DNA of 23,415 bases from an uncultured Clostridium sp. (lineage in GTDB: Bacteria; Bacillota; Clostridia; Lachnospirales; Lachnospiraceae), in the NCBI RefSeq assembly GCF_900547735.1, contig NZ_URHZ01000082.1, positions 1 to 23,415 of the forward strand, written 5' to 3'. This document shows positions 8,019 through 15,763 of this stretch, in pieces. How positions within the stretch are numbered: position 1 is the stretch's first letter; every line of letters starts with the position of its first letter. Both the position numbers and the translations under genes were made by a program. The notes under the pieces are model-generated. The model ran no database searches and was not told the DNA's origin. It saw nothing but the letters and a program-made list of their open reading frames with translations.

Positions 8019-8909
8019 ATGGATATCAAGCAACTGAAACGTTTCCTGGATTTGTGTGAGACAGGCAGTTTTACCAGAACGGCGGAAAACATGTTCCTTT
8101 CACAGCAGGCGCTCAGCACCTCCATGAATATTCTGGAGGAAGAATTGGGAAGGATGCTGTTTAAACGCACCTCCAAGGGCGTCATTTTGACAAAAGAGGG
8201 GAAGGTACTGAAGGAACTCTGTACCCCTCTGGTTCAGAGTTTCGATGATATGACACTGGAACTCAACCGGCGTTTTAACAATGAGAGGGGGCATCTGGTG
8301 ATCGGCCTGGCCCCGGGAGTTTTGCAGGCGAGTTCCCCGGACATGCTTCTGCGGTTCCGCTATGCTTATCCCAATTTTGATTTCAGGGCCATTGAAAGTC
8401 CCGATACGACCTGCGTCGATAACGTCCTGAACGGAGCCGTTGATCTGGCTTTCTGTCCGCGGCCCCACGATGAATCGGAGATAGAGTATCTTCCCCTGAG
8501 AGAAGAAAAGCTCTGCGCGGTGATCAACAGGAACAGCCCGCTGGCCTCTCTGGCTGCGCTGGGAGTGGAAGACCTGAAAGAGGAGAAGCTCGTTTCCCTC
8601 AACAAATATTATCAGATTTATTATAAAATCCTGGACTGGTACCGCCTGCACGGGCTGGTTCCCGACTTTGCGGTGGAATCAGGGGAAATCAGCATTCTGC
8701 TCAGTATGGTAAAGATGGATACGTATGTATTTATATGTATGGATCATATTGCCGAGGATATGGATAAAAACAGTTGTGTCAGAGTACCCATTGCCGATGA
8801 CAATTTTGTATGGCAGTACGGAATTGTCTATAAGAAGGGGAAAAAACTGGATCACAGCGCCAAGGTATTTATCGATTTTGTAAACAATAATTCACACCGG
8901 CATCTGTAA
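8019..8909 (+). CDS. LysR-family transcriptional regulator (second)
   Basis: A regulator of 296 residues. The helix-turn-helix (about 2-60) contains CETGSFTRTAENMFLSQQALSTSMNILEEELG and the wing LFKRTSKGVILTKEG. The effector domain begins near residue 90 (RGHLVIGLAPGVL) and runs to the end. The ATG at 8019 has a GGGGAG Shine-Dalgarno at a good distance. It is only distantly similar to its LysR neighbour upstream, so a recent duplication is unlikely. The nearest candidate target is the KdgT-family permease gene about 580 bases downstream, which has its own promoter and an operator-like inverted repeat. Confidence 0.92.
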   Translation: MDIKQLKRFLDLCETGSFTRTAENMFLSQQALSTSMNILEEELGRMLFKRTSKGVILTKEGKVLKELCTPLVQSFDDMTLELNRRFNNERGHLVIGLAPGVLQASSPDMLLRFRYAYPNFDFRAIESPDTTCVDNVLNGAVDLAFCPRPHDESEIEYLPLREEKLCAVINRNSPLASLAALGVEDLKEEKLVSLNKYYQIYYKILDWYRLHGLVPDFAVESGEISILLSMVKMDTYVFICMDHIAEDMDKNSCVRVPIADDNFVWQYGIVYKKGKKLDHSAKVFIDFVNNNSHRHL

Positions 8910-8960
8910 GCGGATGCCGGTAACTGCCCGACAGCCGGGAGAAGGCCGCCGGGCAGTTTT
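8896..8960 (+). terminator. Two back-to-back hairpins at the end of the second LysR gene
   Basis: The first hairpin has a 9-bp stem ACCGGCATC/GATGCCGGT (8896-8904 with 8913-8921) and includes the stop codon. The second pairs AACTGCCCG (8922-8930) with CGGGCAGTT (8950-8958) and is followed by TT, making a short run of four T. This is a plausible but moderate intrinsic terminator. Confidence 0.6.
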
Positions 8961-8972
8961 ATGGAGGGCCAA

Positions 8973-9122
8973 ATGAAAGCGGGGCCAATCACGCGGGATA
9001 ACTTTCTGGGATTCGGATGCTCGGCCACAACCCTGCTCCGGGAACAGTTTAAAATCAATACATTTTCAACGGAGGAGTACTGCAGGCGGCACGATGCGTT
9101 TCCTGAGCAGATTGAATTGTAA
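8973..9122 (+). pseudogene. Small open frame resembling an internal piece of a HemN/HemW-like radical SAM protein
   Basis: The 49-codon frame starts at 8973 with a GGAGG five bases upstream; an in-frame ATG at 8961 would add four residues. Its product contains FLGFGCSATTLLREQFKINT followed by FSTEEYCRR. I recognise this as similar to the segment after the radical SAM barrel in coproporphyrinogen oxidase-like (HemN/HemW/HutW) proteins, where the chain normally continues for another hundred or so residues. Neither the CxxxCxxC motif nor the C-terminal part is present. The simplest reading is a decayed remnant; a genuine small protein cannot be excluded because the Shine-Dalgarno is good and a strong terminator follows. 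The family assignment is from memory. Confidence 0.4.
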
Positions 9123-9192
9123 GAGTCCGGAAATGAGAAGCGTCCGAAATAATAAAAGCATGCTGTGCGGTATTTGATTGCTAATCCATGAG

Positions 9193-9235
9193 GGGAGAGT
9201 GCAGACGGAAGATTCCGGCTGCGCTCTCCCTTTTT
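9193..9235 (+). terminator. Strong intrinsic terminator
   Basis: The stem GGGAGAGTGCAG (9193-9204) pairs with CTGCGCTCTCCC (9219-9230), with a further internal CGGAA/TTCCG pairing, and five T residues follow (9231-9235). It ends any transcript crossing the second LysR gene and the small radical SAM-like fragment, insulating the kdgT-like gene. Confidence 0.85.
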
Positions 9236-9385
9236 CTTGAGTGGCAATGAAAAGTTCGCGAAGCGTGCTTTTCGTTGTTTTTGCAGATACGGCACGTTCT
9301 TTTTCCCGAATTGCCATATATTGATTACCTCTGAAAAGGAACCTTGACGCCGGGAGTAACAAATTTTACTTGTGATATGCACTCA

Positions 9386-9418
9386 ATCTATGGATTTTAC
9401 AGATAAGAATCCACAGAT
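9386..9418. promoter_or_regulatory. Operator-like inverted repeat over the kdgT promoter
   Basis: Eleven-base arms ATCTATGGATT and AATCCACAGAT match at 10 of 11 positions as an inverted repeat with an 11-base centre. The repeat covers the -35 box and ends directly before the -10 box, so a bound dimer would affect promoter access. Candidate binders are the neighbouring LysR protein or an IclR/GntR-type regulator elsewhere. Confidence 0.6.
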
Positions 9419-9424
9419 TATGAT
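9396..9424 (+). promoter_or_regulatory. Promoter of the KdgT-family permease gene
   Basis: TTTACA (9396-9401), a 17-base spacer and TATGAT (9419-9424) each match the SigA consensus at five of six bases. Transcription would begin near 9431, giving a leader of about 60 bases that includes the GC-rich hairpin at 9453-9479. Confidence 0.7.
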
Positions 9425-9444
9425 AGAACCAGTTGCAGTACAGT

Positions 9445-9479
9445 AAAAAAATCGCCCCTCCTGTTTCAGAGGAGGGGCG
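9445..9479 (-). terminator. Minus-strand intrinsic terminator just upstream of the kdgT-like gene
   Basis: A 10-bp GC-rich stem CGCCCCTCCT/AGGAGGGGCG with a seven-base loop (9453-9479) has an A-run on the plus strand to its left (9445-9451). Read on the minus strand it is a textbook hairpin plus T-run. On the plus strand it lies in the permease leader, without a T-run, and ends 14 bases before the start codon. Confidence 0.65.
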
Positions 9480-9493
9480 GAAAGGCAGAAGAA

Positions 9494-10474
9494 ATGAGAA
9501 TACTGGATCGTATGGAGAAATTCCCGGGAGGGATGGTGGTGATACCGATGTTTGCCACGGCGCTTGTGAATACGCTGTTTCCGCGGGCGCTTGAAATAGG
9601 GGGAGTGACTACGGCGCTGTTTAAGGACGGGACGCTGGCAATTATAGGCATGCTTTTGTTCTTTTCGGGAAGCCAGCTCAAACTTTCCAGCCTGGGAACG
9701 GCGCTCAGGAGAGGCGGCATTTTAGTCGGAGTCAAAATTCTGGTGGCCTTTGCAGCCGGACTTTTTATGATGAAATTCTTTGGGCCGGAGGGATTCCTGG
9801 GTATTTCCACACTGGCCCTGGTCACGGCCGTATCCAACAACAATCCCGCCGTTTATCTTGCCCTCGTGAAGAAATACGGTGATGATATCGACGCCTCCGT
9901 ATTTGGTCTTCTGTGTCTGATTTCCATGCCGGTCCTGCCCATTGCGGTGCTGGGGCTGAGCGGAGGGGGCTTTGACATCAGGGAAATCATTACGCTTCTG
10001 GTGCCCTTTCTACTTGGAATTGTGCTGGCGAATCTGGATAATAAGATAGCGGAACTGACGGCCGGAGGGACTGCCGTTATGCTGCCCTTTATCGGTTTTT
10101 GTTTCGGGGCATCCGTAAACCTCTTCAGAGCGTTTGAGTCGGTGGGAGCCGGACTTCTGATTCTGCTCATTTACACCGTCGTGACAATGGTTCCCCAGCT
10201 CGCCGCCGACAGGCTGCTTGCGGGGCGGCCGGGATACGCGGCGCTGTCGTCGTGTACCATAGGAGGGACTGCCGTGGCGATTCCGGCCATTGTCGGAAAG
10301 GCGCTGCCGGTCCATGCCCCCTTTGCAGAGGCGGCGGTGGCCCAGCTTGCCCTGGCAATGACGCTGTCATGTCTTTTGACTCCCTATCTTACCGGACTCT
10401 GGGAAAAGCGGCGCCGGAGGAGGGAAAAAGGTGGAAGTGATACAAATTTTATTTGTGGCTCCGACTCTTTATAA
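9494..10474 (+). CDS. 2-keto-3-deoxygluconate permease family (KdgT-like)
   Basis: An integral membrane permease of 326 residues; Escherichia coli KdgT is about the same length. KdgT imports 2-keto-3-deoxygluconate with protons during pectin and uronate breakdown. The sequence shows about ten hydrophobic helices and family-like stretches MEKFPGGMVVIPMFATALVN near the N-terminus, LALVTAVSNNNPAVYLALV, LIPFLLG-like LLVPFLLGIVLANLD, and CTIGGTAVAIPAIV towards the end. The ATG at 9494 has GAAAGG about eight bases upstream. No other keto-sugar gene (KdgK, KdgA, UxaC type) is nearby, so it stands as a lone permease, controlled by its own promoter and inverted repeat. The substrate could be another small keto acid. 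Confidence 0.85.
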   Translation: MRILDRMEKFPGGMVVIPMFATALVNTLFPRALEIGGVTTALFKDGTLAIIGMLLFFSGSQLKLSSLGTALRRGGILVGVKILVAFAAGLFMMKFFGPEGFLGISTLALVTAVSNNNPAVYLALVKKYGDDIDASVFGLLCLISMPVLPIAVLGLSGGGFDIREIITLLVPFLLGIVLANLDNKIAELTAGGTAVMLPFIGFCFGASVNLFRAFESVGAGLLILLIYTVVTMVPQLAADRLLAGRPGYAALSSCTIGGTAVAIPAIVGKALPVHAPFAEAAVAQLALAMTLSCLLTPYLTGLWEKRRRRREKGGSDTNFICGSDSL

Positions 10475-10657
10475 CTGTTGGATTTCTAAGGCGCAGTGTT
10501 AGATAATTAAAGCACAGAATAAGCCGGCATTAGTAAATAGATTGGCGCCTGAAAATGTTGGCTTGCTTGTCCGGAAAAGAGTCAGATTACTGACGAAAGC
10601 ATGCTTGATATGAATGAAAGTGAATTGATAACACAAGTAAATCAGGGAGGTAAGGTT

Positions 10658-12292
10658 ATGCAGGTAGTTAAAACTGACATACTTGTCATCGGCGGGGGAA
10701 TCGCAGGCTGTTTCGCTGCAATCAGAGCGGCGAAAATGGGAAAAAGCGTAGCAATTCTTGACAAAGCCACACTCCGGCGGGGAGGCAGTGTGGGACCGGG
10801 TATGGATCATGTGTCCATCGGAGTACATCCGGATTCTATCAGCTATGAAGAAGCCAGAAAATATGCTTCCACATCCAAAAAAGAACTGGTAGACCCAAAC
10901 GTCACGCTGGCGGTAGACGTTCATGCTTATGAGCGTGTACAGGATATGGAGGAATTCGGCATTCCCGTCAGGGAAGATGACGGAAGCTATTTTATCTGGA
11001 GAATACCGGAGCGCCATTACTGCTGCGTTTCATACAGAGGCGTGGATACAAAGGTAAAGCTGGGGCAGGCGGTTGAAAAGACAAATGCACAGGTTTTTGA
11101 GAGAACAATGGGAGTGGAACTCCTGAAAAAAGACGGCCGGGTGGTCGGAGCAATCGGAATGAACACAAGGACAGGAGAACTCACGGCGTTCCTTGCAAAA
11201 GCGACGATACTTTCAACCGGGGAGACGACAAGGCAGTACATTGCCCCGGACGGCCCCTATAATACCTACTTTTCACCGACCAACACCGGCGACGCCGAGG
11301 CAATGGCTTACAGGGCGGGCGCAAAGATGGTCAACATGGAATTCCTTTACTGGGACTACGTGCTGGTGAGAGCCGGAGGCGGAATCGTGGGGGTGAAGCC
11401 CTTTGACAAGATGGCAAAGCTTGTAAACCGCAACGGCGACGTCATTCTTAATACACCGGAAGAGAGCGTCATGCGCTGCTTCCTGATGCAGAAAGAACTG
11501 ATTGAGGGCCGCGGCCCGCTGTACTGGGATTTGCGCGACCTTCCCGAAGACGTCATAAAGATGCACGAGAGGGAGATGTCCAACGAATATCCAATCACAA
11601 AACAGTGGTTTAAACAGAGAAAACTGGATCTGAGAAAAGATCTGATACCGATGAAACTGGATCCCTGCTGTATCATGGGAGGCCCGTTAGTAGATGAAAC
11701 ACTGCAAACCTCGGTTCCGGGCCTGTATGCAGCCGGTGCGACAACGGCATTTGCGAGAGCGATTGTTGGAGCCAGCGTAACCGGTGATATCGCCGGTGAA
11801 CAGGCATCCATTTTTGCGGAAACGGCAGGAGAACCGGAAGTTACGACCGAATATCTGAAAGAACTCGAAAACACGATCCTGGCTCCGCTCGGCAGGGAGG
11901 AAGGCATTGATCCGAAGGAGCTGGAATTGGCCGCAAGAGGGCTGATTACGGAATACGTGGGATACTTTAAGGATGAAAAAATGATGGAGTATGCACTGGA
12001 AAAACTCCTGGATCTCAAGAATAATTTTACGGACAAAATGACGGCGTCAAATCCTCATGAGCTGATGCGCTGCTGTGAAGTCAAAAGTATTATTGATTAT
12101 GCGGAAATGCATATCAGGGCATCTCTTTACCGCAAGGAAACGAGGTTCCGCCATCTGGCCAATTATGTGCACTACCGCGCCGACTATCCGGACACCGATC
12201 CGAAGTGGGAGAAGTGGGTGGTTGTGGAAAAAGGCGAGAACAACGAGATGGAGCTCAGCACAAGCGAAATTCCGGAATTAAAGGAGGCATAA
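10658..12292 (+). CDS. AprA/FrdA-like FAD-dependent oxidoreductase
   Basis: A soluble flavoprotein of 544 residues in the fumarate reductase/adenylylsulfate reductase alpha superfamily. The N-terminal dinucleotide fold shows ILVIGGGIAGCFAAIRAA, then the FAD-contact RRGGSVGPGMDHVS. The C-terminal half has the second FAD segment PGLYAAGATTAFARAIVGAS and an AprA-like helical end. No Tat or Sec signal is present, so it should be cytoplasmic. I chose base 10658 because AGGGAGG lies seven bases upstream; an upstream in-frame ATG at 10601 has no such site. A two-cluster ferredoxin gene follows after three bases, as AprB follows AprA. No sulfate-activation genes are nearby and the chain is shorter than I recall for true AprA, so the reaction is unlikely to be APS reduction and remains unknown. 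Confidence 0.85.
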   Translation: MQVVKTDILVIGGGIAGCFAAIRAAKMGKSVAILDKATLRRGGSVGPGMDHVSIGVHPDSISYEEARKYASTSKKELVDPNVTLAVDVHAYERVQDMEEFGIPVREDDGSYFIWRIPERHYCCVSYRGVDTKVKLGQAVEKTNAQVFERTMGVELLKKDGRVVGAIGMNTRTGELTAFLAKATILSTGETTRQYIAPDGPYNTYFSPTNTGDAEAMAYRAGAKMVNMEFLYWDYVLVRAGGGIVGVKPFDKMAKLVNRNGDVILNTPEESVMRCFLMQKELIEGRGPLYWDLRDLPEDVIKMHEREMSNEYPITKQWFKQRKLDLRKDLIPMKLDPCCIMGGPLVDETLQTSVPGLYAAGATTAFARAIVGASVTGDIAGEQASIFAETAGEPEVTTEYLKELENTILAPLGREEGIDPKELELAARGLITEYVGYFKDEKMMEYALEKLLDLKNNFTDKMTASNPHELMRCCEVKSIIDYAEMHIRASLYRKETRFRHLANYVHYRADYPDTDPKWEKWVVVEKGENNEMELSTSEIPELKEA

Positions 12293-12295
12293 TTT

Positions 12296-12562
12296 ATGAG
12301 CGTTAGAATTATTCACGACAATTGCAAAAAATGTAAGGCATGCTATAATCAATGTCCAAACGATGTGATTGGCTGGGATGATAAAAAGAATGCCCCTTTT
12401 ATAGCATATCCCGACGAGTGCAGCCACTGCGGCGTGTGCGCGCTGGAATGTAAATTCGGGGCCATCAGCCATACCATACCGCTGGCCTGCTGCGATGATA
12501 TTATGACATTCACACCTGCCGTCAATAAACCCGAGAAATTTGACTGGGAAAAATGGGTTTAA
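12296..12562 (+). CDS. 2x[4Fe-4S] ferredoxin-type subunit (AprB-like)
   Basis: An 88-residue iron-sulfur protein with two cluster motifs: CKKCKACYNQCP (residues 10-21) and CSHCGVCALECK (residues 42-53), eight cysteines in the classic CxxCxxCxxxC spacing. A third cysteine pair (ACC, about 64-66) follows, and the tail ends in FDWEKWV. It starts three bases after the flavoprotein stop and would pass electrons between that enzyme and a cellular ferredoxin or another donor. AprB proteins have the same two clusters and a longer C-terminal tail, which is short here. The next gene begins 23 bases later. Confidence 0.9.
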   Translation: MSVRIIHDNCKKCKACYNQCPNDVIGWDDKKNAPFIAYPDECSHCGVCALECKFGAISHTIPLACCDDIMTFTPAVNKPEKFDWEKWV

Positions 12563-12585
12563 AATCTGAAAGAGGGGAAACGTCT

Positions 12586-14091
12586 ATGAAAAAAGATAAA
12601 CCAAAACCACGTGAAAAACGTCAGCCAAGTCTGTTTGTTGCTCTTTTACCCATTGTTCTGATGCTGTTTATTATCGGCATTGGTTTCTCGGTCCTTAAGC
12701 TGCCGCTGACCATGGTACTTTTAATGTCGGGCGCGGCCGCAGGCCTTGTGGCTCTCTATCTCGGCTGTACCTGGGAGGATATGCAGGAAGCGATTTCTGA
12801 AAAAGTAGGACGTTCCACCGGTGCCATCATGATTCTGATGGCGGTTGGAATGCTGATCGGCTCCTGGATGATTTCCGGCACTTTACCGATGATGATTTAT
12901 TACGGAATCCAGATTATCAACACCAAGTTTTTATATGTCACTGCCTTTTTAGCTACGGCGATTGTAGCCGTAATGTCGGGAACGTCTTACGGAGCGGCGG
13001 GCACCATGGGTGTCGTTGTTATGAGTATCGCCGCCACGCTGAACATGTCACTGCCGATTACGGCCGGAGCCGCTGTTGCCGGAGCCTATTTCGGTGATAA
13101 GCTGAGCCCTCTGTCGGACACGACGGTACTTGCATCCACCGTAACAAACACAAATATTTACGACCATATTAAACATATGCTGTGGACGACGCTTCCGGCC
13201 AGCCTTCTGGGTCTTGTTGTGTACCTGATTGCGGGCTTTAACAGCCCCGGCGGAGCTGTAGACTCCGAACTCGTCACCACGATGATGTCACAGTTCAGCC
13301 AGATTTACAACTGGCACATCCTGCTGCTTCTTCCGTTAGCCATCGTTCTGATAGGCAGCGCCATGAAGTACCCGACTGCGCCCGTTATGTTTATATCCAG
13401 TATTGTGGCCTGTATTCTGGCCATGGGAATCCAGGGATTCTCTTTTATAGACGTCTTCAATTCCTGTGCAACCGGTTTTAAGGTTACTATGGTTAACAAA
13501 GCCGGCTTCGATGCCACGGCGGTAATACCGGAGGTGCTGAAACTGGTCAACAGGGGCGGCATCAGCAGTATGATGGAAATGGTATTAATTACATACTGTG
13601 CCTATATTTTCGGAGGAATTATCTCCTGCGCGGGCTGTCTCGACGTACTGCTTCAGAAACTTCAGACCAAGGTTAAATCCGATTCAGGCATCATCTGCAG
13701 TACCGTAGCGGCCAGCCTGCTCACAAGCTTAATCGGAGGAGTTTCCTACCTGACAATTATCGTATCCGCAGAGTTATTCGGTGATGTGTACAAGGAGCGG
13801 GGACTTGCCTCCTGCAACCTGTCGCGTACGCTGGAAGATTCCGGCACCGTAATCACCGCGCTCGTTCCATGGACGGGCGGCGCCGTATACATGGCGGCCA
13901 CTCTGGGCGTTGCAACGCTTGACTATCTGCCGTGGGCCATCATGAACTATACGGGATTCCTGTTTGCCATCTTCTATGCAATTACGGGCATCAGCATCAA
14001 GAGAGTCGCCCCCGAAAAGCCGAATAAGGCGAAAGGTGCACCGGCGGAAGCCGAAGGCCTATGCGCAGCCGGAGGAGCGGCAGAAAATTAA
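12586..14091 (+). CDS. nhaC: NhaC-family Na+/H+ antiporter
   Basis: A membrane antiporter of 501 residues from the start chosen here, the usual NhaC length. Charged Lys/Arg-rich residues (about 1-14) precede roughly twelve hydrophobic helices. Family motifs are MSGTSYGAAGTMGVV and AGAYFGDKLSPLSDTTVLAS, plus the later SLIGGVSYLTIIVSAELF and LSRTLEDSGTVITALVPWTGGAVYMA. Base 12586 has AGAGGGG upstream, whereas the in-frame ATG at 12553 overlaps the ferredoxin gene and would add 11 polar residues. NhaC proteins exchange Na+ for protons; some relatives exchange organic acids such as malate and lactate, so this member could serve the redox enzyme encoded upstream. That link rests only on gene order. 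Confidence 0.88.
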   Translation: MKKDKPKPREKRQPSLFVALLPIVLMLFIIGIGFSVLKLPLTMVLLMSGAAAGLVALYLGCTWEDMQEAISEKVGRSTGAIMILMAVGMLIGSWMISGTLPMMIYYGIQIINTKFLYVTAFLATAIVAVMSGTSYGAAGTMGVVVMSIAATLNMSLPITAGAAVAGAYFGDKLSPLSDTTVLASTVTNTNIYDHIKHMLWTTLPASLLGLVVYLIAGFNSPGGAVDSELVTTMMSQFSQIYNWHILLLLPLAIVLIGSAMKYPTAPVMFISSIVACILAMGIQGFSFIDVFNSCATGFKVTMVNKAGFDATAVIPEVLKLVNRGGISSMMEMVLITYCAYIFGGIISCAGCLDVLLQKLQTKVKSDSGIICSTVAASLLTSLIGGVSYLTIIVSAELFGDVYKERGLASCNLSRTLEDSGTVITALVPWTGGAVYMAATLGVATLDYLPWAIMNYTGFLFAIFYAITGISIKRVAPEKPNKAKGAPAEAEGLCAAGGAAEN

Positions 14092-14195
14092 TAGCCAATA
14101 CTGCATTACTTATTATCAAAACGATACTTAGTACTATATTCAGCAAAATGACAGCGGGAAGTACGCTCTGCGCACTTTCCACTGTGAATCAGTTA

Positions 14196-14230
14196 AAAGC
14201 GGCGTACGGACGGGAGTCCGGCGCCGCTTT
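14196..14230 (+). terminator. Hairpin terminator after the flavoprotein-NhaC cluster
   Basis: The stem AAAGCGGCG (14196-14204) pairs with CGCCGCTTT (14222-14230), with an inner CGGAC/GTCCG hairpin. Only three T residues end the stem and the sequence after it is weakly T-rich (GTGTTGG), so termination may be incomplete. Confidence 0.65.
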
Positions 14231-14283
14231 GTGTTGGAAAGATGCTTTCTGAAATGGTAATATTTTGAGCCGGGAAAATTTTC

Positions 14284-14312
14284 TTGCATAACGCCACGAA
14301 GAAAAGTATAAT
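14284..14312 (+). promoter_or_regulatory. Promoter of the HtrA-like gene
   Basis: TTGCAT (14284-14289), a 17-base spacer and a perfect TATAAT (14307-14312) lie 30 bases before the start codon, which has an AAAGGAG Shine-Dalgarno. Confidence 0.75.
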
Positions 14313-14341
14313 AGTGTTATGTTGTTCAAAGGAGAAAAGAT

Positions 14342-15664
14342 ATGCCGGATACGGAAGGACCTGAGAAAAAAAATCCCGTTAACCGGGAATTTATGAGGGA
14401 AAAGATTGTGAAACAGCCGTTGTCTAAAAAACAGATTGCAAAGCGCATCCTCATTCTTATGTGCCTTGCGGTGTTGTTTGGCGTGATCTCGGCTGTCAGT
14501 TTTGTGCTGGCCAAACCTTTGGCGGACCGTTATCTGGGTAAAGAAGAGACGGAAGAAAGCACTTCAATTGTATTTACCAAGGATGATCCGGAGGCAACTG
14601 CCGTCAGTACGGCCGAGGAGGAGACGGTTCCCCTGAAGGTCGAGGAGGAAGAGCTTCGGATGGCGATTGAAGAAGCGCTTACCCGCTACAGCTTTACGCC
14701 GGAGAACCTGAATTCATTTTACAGTTCCCTTCGCGATGTGGCGGTTCAGGCGGATAAAGGAATTGTAAAAATCAGCTCGGGGAAACAGCAGACCGATCTC
14801 TTCGGCAATCCGGTTGAGAGTACCGGTGAGTATGCCGGCGCGGTAATTGCCAGGACAAGCGGTGAGTATATGATATTTACCAGCGCGGATGCGGTCAGAC
14901 AGGCGGATTCGATCTCCGTGACGTTTTTTGACGGAACCAGGGTTTCGGGACAGACAAAACAGATTGACGAAGTTCTGGACATGGCGGTCATCAGCGTGAA
15001 GAGCGGAGAACTGGGAGAAGATCTCAGAAAAGATGTAAAGGTGCTGGTTCTGGGTAATTCCTACTCGGTGAAAGCGGGCGATATGATAATCGGAGCAGGC
15101 GGTCCGTCGGGACAGGTACACTCCGTGACATATGGAACCATTTCCTATATAGCAAGAAACGTTCAGATGACGGACGGCATTACCAGGATTTTATATGCCG
15201 ATATCAGCAGTAATTCCAACATGGGTACATTTCTGCTCAACACGGCGGGAGAGATTATCGGATGGACTTCCGAGGATTATAAGACGGAGGAGAGCCAGAA
15301 GATGACGGCGGCCGTCGGAATATCCGACTATAAGCCGGTAATTGAGAAGATGACCAACGGGTTCCAGGTGCCTTATTTCGGCGTCAGAGGCCAGGAGGTC
15401 AACGAAACCATGGTGGAGAACGGTTTTCCGCAGGGTGTCTACGTGGTAGAAGCGGTGGCCGGAGGACCTGCCTATGATGCAGGAATTCAGAACGGCGATA
15501 TCATAACGCTGTTCGGTGAGAAAGAGATAACCACATTCAAGGAACTCCAGATGCAGATAGAAAACGCCCATTGCGGCACCAGGGTCAAGGTGAAAATCAT
15601 GAGAAAAGGCCCGGACGGCTACAAGGAGCTGGATCCGTTTGAAGTGGAAATAAGAGCCAGATAG
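14342..15664 (+). CDS. Membrane-anchored HtrA-like PDZ protein with degenerate protease site
   Basis: A 440-residue protein with a cytoplasmic N-terminus, one membrane helix (about 35-58), an acidic extracytoplasmic linker (about 65-110), a trypsin-like fold (about 125-335) and one PDZ domain (about 345-430, including GVYVVEAVAGGPAYDAGIQN). The layout is that of DegS/HtrA family S1C proteases. The catalytic residues are not kept. The His motif TNxHVV reads TSADAV (Asp183 in place of His), the Asp motif is retained (DMAV, Asp213), and the GNSGGP serine motif reads SNMGTF (Met294 in place of Ser). It is therefore probably a pseudoprotease that binds peptides or partners outside the membrane. 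These alignments are by eye; the PDZ assignment is firm. The YhaM-like gene follows on the same strand. Confidence 0.82.
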   Translation: MPDTEGPEKKNPVNREFMREKIVKQPLSKKQIAKRILILMCLAVLFGVISAVSFVLAKPLADRYLGKEETEESTSIVFTKDDPEATAVSTAEEETVPLKVEEEELRMAIEEALTRYSFTPENLNSFYSSLRDVAVQADKGIVKISSGKQQTDLFGNPVESTGEYAGAVIARTSGEYMIFTSADAVRQADSISVTFFDGTRVSGQTKQIDEVLDMAVISVKSGELGEDLRKDVKVLVLGNSYSVKAGDMIIGAGGPSGQVHSVTYGTISYIARNVQMTDGITRILYADISSNSNMGTFLLNTAGEIIGWTSEDYKTEESQKMTAAVGISDYKPVIEKMTNGFQVPYFGVRGQEVNETMVENGFPQGVYVVEAVAGGPAYDAGIQNGDIITLFGEKEITTFKELQMQIENAHCGTRVKVKIMRKGPDGYKELDPFEVEIRAR

Positions 15665-15715
15665 ACGATAGAAGGCTGGCGTAAATGAAGAGGGTAATGC
15701 AAAAGTAAAATGTGG

Positions 15716-15735
15716 GAGCCTGACTTGTCAGGCTC
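15716..15735 (+). terminator. Hairpin between the HtrA-like and YhaM-like genes
   Basis: GAGCCTGA and TCAGGCTC form an 8-bp stem with a four-base loop. The following bases (TCTGTTAA) contain few T, so this is a weak terminator or an mRNA-stabilising hairpin rather than a certain stop. It lies 29 bases before the next start codon. Confidence 0.45.
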
Positions 15736-15763
15736 TCTGTTAACGAGGAGAGAGAGGAAAAGT

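Noticed and set aside
8100..8651. A long minus-strand frame of 183 codons inside the second LysR gene
   Set aside because: It is opposite a clear LysR gene, has no family features and no ribosome-binding site; a shadow frame.
10605..10633. TTGATA-N17-ATAACA as a promoter of the flavoprotein cluster
   Set aside because: The -10 box fits poorly, and other spacings were no better; not listed as a feature.
10658..12562. True adenylylsulfate reductase AprAB
   Set aside because: No sulfate-reduction genes are nearby, the flavoprotein and ferredoxin are short, and the organism type is fermentative; only superfamily similarity is supported.
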